33,503 nt of DNA from a virus, in the IMG/VR virus record IMGVR_UViG_3300022934_000085, positions 1-33,503 of that record; one strand, given 5' to 3'. Made by a program: the position numbers and the translations under genes. Under the pieces are notes generated by a model that was not told the origin of the DNA, did not search any database, and saw nothing but the letters and a program-made list of their open reading frames with translations. The stretch's first letter is position 1; each line of letters starts with the position of its first letter. Below are positions 31,009-33,503 of this stretch, in pieces.

Positions 31009-31478
31009 ATCAATCCAAACTGATCCAGTCTTTCGACGACCTCTTCCCACTTATGTCTTAGACAAAATTTAAGTATTAATCTGTGATTTGTATCTGATTC
31101 AACACCATGCATACGACCACCAACATTAATCAGTGCACATTCGTATGGATATGGTTCATGATCGATATGTATGATTGGTGTAGTGTCAAGAAGGTTGATG
31201 TTAATTGATACGAGATTGTCTTCATCTCGATGGTGTGGTAATACTGTATTCGGAAACTGATAAGAAAATCGTGGAAAGTTATTCATTCCGTGTATGTTGA
31301 GATCACGCTCAACCGGTTCAATCAATGGTTTCATGTCGTGTCCATCAGGTATCATCAATTGATACCAGAACAATTCCTGTCGCTTCGGTACGGACCAATG
31401 CCATTGACCACGCTGTATATTACTATAGAAAATTTCTCGGTATTTCTTCTTATCGATCTCATAGTCTAAATGTATCAT
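31002..31478 (-). CDS. double-stranded beta-helix oxygenase-like protein
   Basis: 158 residues. LPHHRDEDNLVSININLLD carries HxD, and ALINVGGRMHGVESDTNHRLILKFCLRH carries the distal His and Arg. The pattern is a 2-oxoglutarate/Fe(II) oxygenase or related cupin site. It heads the three-gene minus-strand oxygenase-like run and is co-directional with the small genes upstream on that strand. Confidence 0.77.
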   Translation of the reverse strand: MIHLDYEIDKKKYREIFYSNIQRGQWHWSVPKRQELFWYQLMIPDGHDMKPLIEPVERDLNIHGMNNFPRFSYQFPNTVLPHHRDEDNLVSININLLDTTPIIHIDHEPYPYECALINVGGRMHGVESDTNHRLILKFCLRHKWEEVVERLDQFGLIC

Positions 31479-31502
31479 TATGCATTTCTCACATTTTACA
31501 TA

Positions 31503-31679
31503 TCAACCGTTTCTTCGCCATACCGCATAGACATCAAATAACTTCATGTGAAACCACGACAACAACAACGCATACACTGGACTGTAAGCTGCCATCTTAT
31601 AACATATAAACAACATACAAGCAGTCACTCCAACCATCATGTGATCACTCGGCCGTAACAACTTCCCACTCATAACCAT
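31503..31679 (-). CDS. small membrane protein
   Basis: 58 residues from the ATG at 31679 (SD GGAGAG just upstream); further ATGs at 31673 and 31640 are alternatives. Two hydrophobic stretches (MMVGVTACMLFICYKMAAY and PVYALLLSWFHMKLFDVY) and a basic end WRRNG. It overlaps the upstream gene by 35 bases. Function unknown. Confidence 0.6.
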   Translation of the reverse strand: MVMSGKLLRPSDHMMVGVTACMLFICYKMAAYSPVYALLLSWFHMKLFDVYAVWRRNG

Positions 31680-31833
31680 ACTTCTCTCTCCATATCTCAT
31701 AATCTCGCTCTTCATCATATCTCTTTTGGTCAGAATCTGTCCACAACCTTAACAACTTCCTATCTTTCCACACTTTCTGACCTAACCCGTTGTACCTCCA
31801 AGGCCTCTTCGCCGGATCTAACTCTATTACCAT
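31645..31833 (-). CDS. small charged protein
   Basis: 62 residues, starting MVIELDPAKRPWRYNGLGQK. Rich in Trp, Tyr, Arg and Glu (YDEERDYEIWREKYGYEW), helical in the second half. SD GAGAG upstream. It overlaps both neighbours in different frames (35 and 74 bases), typical of compressed phage small-gene runs. No family recognised. Confidence 0.6.
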   Translation of the reverse strand: MVIELDPAKRPWRYNGLGQKVWKDRKLLRLWTDSDQKRYDEERDYEIWREKYGYEWEVVTAE

Positions 31834-31921
31834 CTACTAATTCTCTCTCTGTCTTACCAAATTCTCTTCTATAAACAATCTTTCCCTTATCAGGACTCTC
31901 GTATATCCATACTTTTTCCAT
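31760..31921 (-). CDS. small hypothetical protein
   Basis: 53 residues, starting MEKVWIYESPDKGKIVYRRE; ATG at 31921 has SD GAGG seven bases upstream, and a tandem ATG lies at 31924. Its last 74 bases share DNA with the next gene in another frame, so the C-terminal half may be partly constrained by that. Plausible but unproven. Confidence 0.5.
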   Translation of the reverse strand: MEKVWIYESPDKGKIVYRREFGKTERELVDGNRVRSGEEALEVQRVRSESVER

Positions 31922-32045
31922 CATTCATCCTCATTAATCTATATAATCTCTGTCTTAATTCCTTTATCTTATCTCTATAATCATCCATATACTTCTTTAC
32001 AACTACACTTTGAGTCTTCATGTTACTAAAATCATACTTCTTCAT
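31890..32045 (-). CDS. small basic helical protein
   Basis: 51 residues from the ATG at 32045 (a longer start at 32072 has no SD). Strongly basic, helical (YMDDYRDKIKELRQRLYRLMRM). First gene of the minus-strand run leading to the oxygenase-like genes. It overlaps the next gene by 32 bases. Confidence 0.55.
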   Translation of the reverse strand: MKKYDFSNMKTQSVVVKKYMDDYRDKIKELRQRLYRLMRMNDGKSMDIRES

Positions 32046-32211
32046 CGGTTTCTCGTTAATATAATCATACACAATATACTATAATATAGTCTCATTAATA
32101 ATTCGTATGGAAGGGAGTCAACATATCGTAAGTATCTAGTTAATAGACTACTACAGATACTCATATAGGCATGTACCGTAATGATTGACTCATAATACTA
32201 TATATACTAGT
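32046..32211. other. divergent intergenic region
   Basis: AT-rich gap between the minus-strand small-gene run and the plus-strand Cys-rich/radical SAM pair. TATA-like stretches occur on both strands (around 32080-32092 and 32195-32206) and TTGACT at 32185-32190, but I see no pair of boxes as convincing as the other promoters. The plus-strand gene at 32212 has no evident Shine-Dalgarno. Confidence 0.5.
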
Positions 32212-32526
32212 ATGAAACTATACCCAAAGTGCCACCCGTATTGGGAAATTGACGGCGAAGTAATCGAAAATAAAAAAATTCAAGGTACTGCATACACAGC
32301 CGAAGGTTATCTTTTACCGTGCTGTTGGTGTGATATGCATGATCCGCGTGGAAAATCACAATTTGAAGTGTTTGGTTTCTATGAACCAGAGTTAAAAGTA
32401 TCAAATGTTGATGATATCGAGCAAGAAATACTGAGATCTCCGGAATGGTATCACTTTCACGAGACTCTTTTGCAAAATCCACATCTTGCACCAGATGCAT
32501 GTAAAAGAAAATGTGGTCAAAAATGA
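32212..32526 (+). CDS. stand-alone SPASM-like Cys-rich protein
   Basis: 104 residues from the ATG at 32212. EGYLLPCCWCD (Cys37, Cys38, Cys40), then EILRSPEWYHFHETLL, and APDACKRKCGQK (Cys97, Cys101) follow the order seen in auxiliary Fe-S (SPASM) domains: G-x-x-PCC..., a spacer, and C-x-x-x-C near the end. Here it is a separate protein, overlapping the next radical SAM gene by 4 bases, as if the core and auxiliary cluster were split into two subunits. Confidence 0.7.
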   Translation: MKLYPKCHPYWEIDGEVIENKKIQGTAYTAEGYLLPCCWCDMHDPRGKSQFEVFGFYEPELKVSNVDDIEQEILRSPEWYHFHETLLQNPHLAPDACKRKCGQK

Positions 32527-33239
32527 ATCAACTCTATAGAGACTATATACGTACACAAGTTCAGCTCAGTGTCAATACGGACTTCTCGAGTAAATGTCTA
32601 TTACAATGTGTATACTGCATGAGACAAGCATGGTCACAAGACAAAGGCGCAACTGGAAGAGATAAAGTCAAAATCTCAGGTGACATGCCGTTCGAAGACT
32701 TCAAAAAGATAGGAAAAACATTTCCACAGATGCACCTCTGTGGACAAATATCCGACCCAATATACCACCCTCACCTTCTACAATACCTTCAATACGCCTC
32801 AGATAACAATATTCATATACAAATACATACAAACGGTACAGGTAAGAGTAATCAATATTGGAAAGACATATACTCAATAAAGAAAAGAATGAGATTCGTA
32901 TTCGGTATAGATGGTATAGATCAAAAGACTGTAAATCTACACAGAGTAGGACAAAACTTTCATCAATCATTTAAGGCGATGCTCCTTGGATCTCAATCTC
33001 ACCATAAAATTACTTGGCAATTCATACCATTTCAACATAACGAACACCAAATAAAACGTGCAAAAGATATCGCAAGTAAGTATAATATACAATTTCTTAT
33101 ACTTAAATCTAATAGAACAGAAGATCGAAACATCTTTCTACATAATAAGAAGACTCGCTTAGACTGGATACAACTACCAAATGATCCAAATCTCTCTGTT
33201 AGTCGCGGTAATCCACTATCAATAAAAGAGTATATGTAA
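32523..33239 (+). CDS. radical SAM enzyme
   Basis: 238 residues from the ATG at 32523. CLLQCVYC (Cys25, Cys29, Cys32) is the SAM [4Fe-4S] motif, followed by HLCGQISDPIYHPHLLQYLQ (SAM-contact loop), IQIHTNGT and VFGIDGID strands. The barrel is short and has no C-terminal Cys cluster, which would be supplied by the coupled SPASM-like protein. Substrate unknown. Confidence 0.87.
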   Translation: MNQLYRDYIRTQVQLSVNTDFSSKCLLQCVYCMRQAWSQDKGATGRDKVKISGDMPFEDFKKIGKTFPQMHLCGQISDPIYHPHLLQYLQYASDNNIHIQIHTNGTGKSNQYWKDIYSIKKRMRFVFGIDGIDQKTVNLHRVGQNFHQSFKAMLLGSQSHHKITWQFIPFQHNEHQIKRAKDIASKYNIQFLILKSNRTEDRNIFLHNKKTRLDWIQLPNDPNLSVSRGNPLSIKEYM

Positions 33240-33304
33240 TCACTACAATATGCACCGAATTCATGTCATATCAGAAAACTACAGATTCTGTGGAGAGTAA
33301 CGGA

Positions 33305-33350
33305 TACCTTAGTGTCCTCAGCGGAGCGCCGAATTTTTCTCTCAAGTATA
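33305..33350 (+). terminator. possible terminator, GC-rich block
   Basis: A locally GC-rich stretch around 33317-33331 (AGCGGAGCGCCG) can form a very short hairpin (CGG-AGCG-CCG) followed by ATTTTTCTC. The stem is only three base pairs, so this is a weak call. It lies between the radical SAM gene and the next promoter. Confidence 0.3.
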
Positions 33351-33380
33351 AAAAAAAGTGCATATAATCGCATAAAGTCC

Positions 33381-33408
33381 TTTACATTCCTGCACGGTGT
33401 GGTATAAT
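33381..33408 (+). promoter_or_regulatory. sigma70-like promoter with conserved leader
   Basis: TTTACA at 33381-33386, 16-bp spacer, TGG then TATAAT at 33403-33408. The leader from the -10 to AAAGGGAGT is the same as that at 8483-8513, over about 31 bases. Confidence 0.8.
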
Positions 33409-33438
33409 AATACTATATTAATTTAAAGGGAGTCTAAT

Positions 33439-33503
33439 ATGTCTAAATTTTTTACAGTTGTTACCGCCGGAGATCAATCAATGGACGGTAAGTCATTCTA
33501 TTC
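33439..33503 (+). CDS. start of an unidentified gene, truncated by window edge
   Basis: Only 21 complete codons are visible: MSKFFTVVTAGDQSMDGKSF then Y. SD AAAGGGAG and a strong promoter precede it, so it is a real early-type gene. Product not identifiable from this fragment. Confidence 0.75.
   Translation, partial: MSKFFTVVTAGDQSMDGKSFY

Noticed and set aside
32207-32500. 97-codon minus-strand frame opposite the SPASM-like gene
   Set aside because: The plus-strand frame has the meaningful Cys pattern and is coupled to the radical SAM gene; the minus frame shows no motif.
1-33503. CRISPR arrays, IS elements, integrase or tRNA genes
   Set aside because: No regular direct-repeat/spacer pattern, transposase or integrase motif, or tRNA cloverleaf was seen by eye; the only tRNA-like structure is that of the tmRNA.

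Overview
This window is part of the genome of a T4-like tailed phage (myovirus type). It is AT-rich, has almost no intergenic space, and its genes are chained by ATGA-type overlaps. It carries recognisable T4 core replication genes: a UvsX recombinase, a gp41 helicase, RNase H, dCMP deaminase and dCMP hydroxymethylase. Several small proteins resemble ones I remember from marine T4-like phages. A circularly permuted (two-piece) tmRNA whose tag begins ANDNFA points to an alphaproteobacterial host. The low GC would fit a SAR11-type marine host, but that host is inferred, not shown.

Layout. 1-4338: DNA-modification block with the C-terminal half of dCMP hydroxymethylase, dCMP deaminase, a uracil-DNA-glycosylase-like protein, a T4 alpha-glucosyltransferase homologue, an NAD-dependent sugar epimerase/dehydratase and a C5-cytosine methyltransferase. 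4366-12588: replication and nucleotide block with uvsX, gp41, thyX, rnh, a PD-(D/E)XK nuclease and many small proteins, one of them an EF-hand membrane protein. 12606-20698: twelve-gene glycan-type island of glycosyltransferases, sugar nucleotidyltransferase, methyltransferases and a RuBisCO-like protein. 20742-22604: small genes and an exported SleB-type hydrolase. 22665-25995: late cluster of five exported or membrane proteins, one fimbrial-subunit-like. 25996-26191: late promoter, glutamine riboswitch and a 33-residue basic peptide. 26188-27296: minus-strand late operon. 27306-27606: tmRNA. 27625-33239: small membrane proteins and a cluster of four double-stranded-beta-helix (2-oxoglutarate/Fe(II)-oxygenase-like) proteins, two radical SAM enzymes and a stand-alone SPASM-like Cys-rich protein, partly on opposite strands. 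33381 to the end: a promoter and the start of another gene.

How it works together. The first block should make 5-hydroxymethyl-dCMP and glycosylate it in DNA, while dCMP deaminase and ThyX supply dTMP. The sigma70-like promoters (TTTACA or TGTACA, 16-17 bp, TATAAT) precede replication genes, small early genes and the tmRNA. TATAAATA late promoters drive the exported-protein cluster, the riboswitch peptide and the minus-strand operon. The most unusual items are the RuBisCO-like protein inside a glycan island, the glutamine riboswitch controlling a tiny Arg/Lys-rich peptide, the permuted phage tmRNA, and the oxygenase/radical SAM cluster.

Limits: all family calls come from reading motifs and from memory of family sequences, with no database search. 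Mature tmRNA ends, promoter activity and most small-protein functions are unproven.
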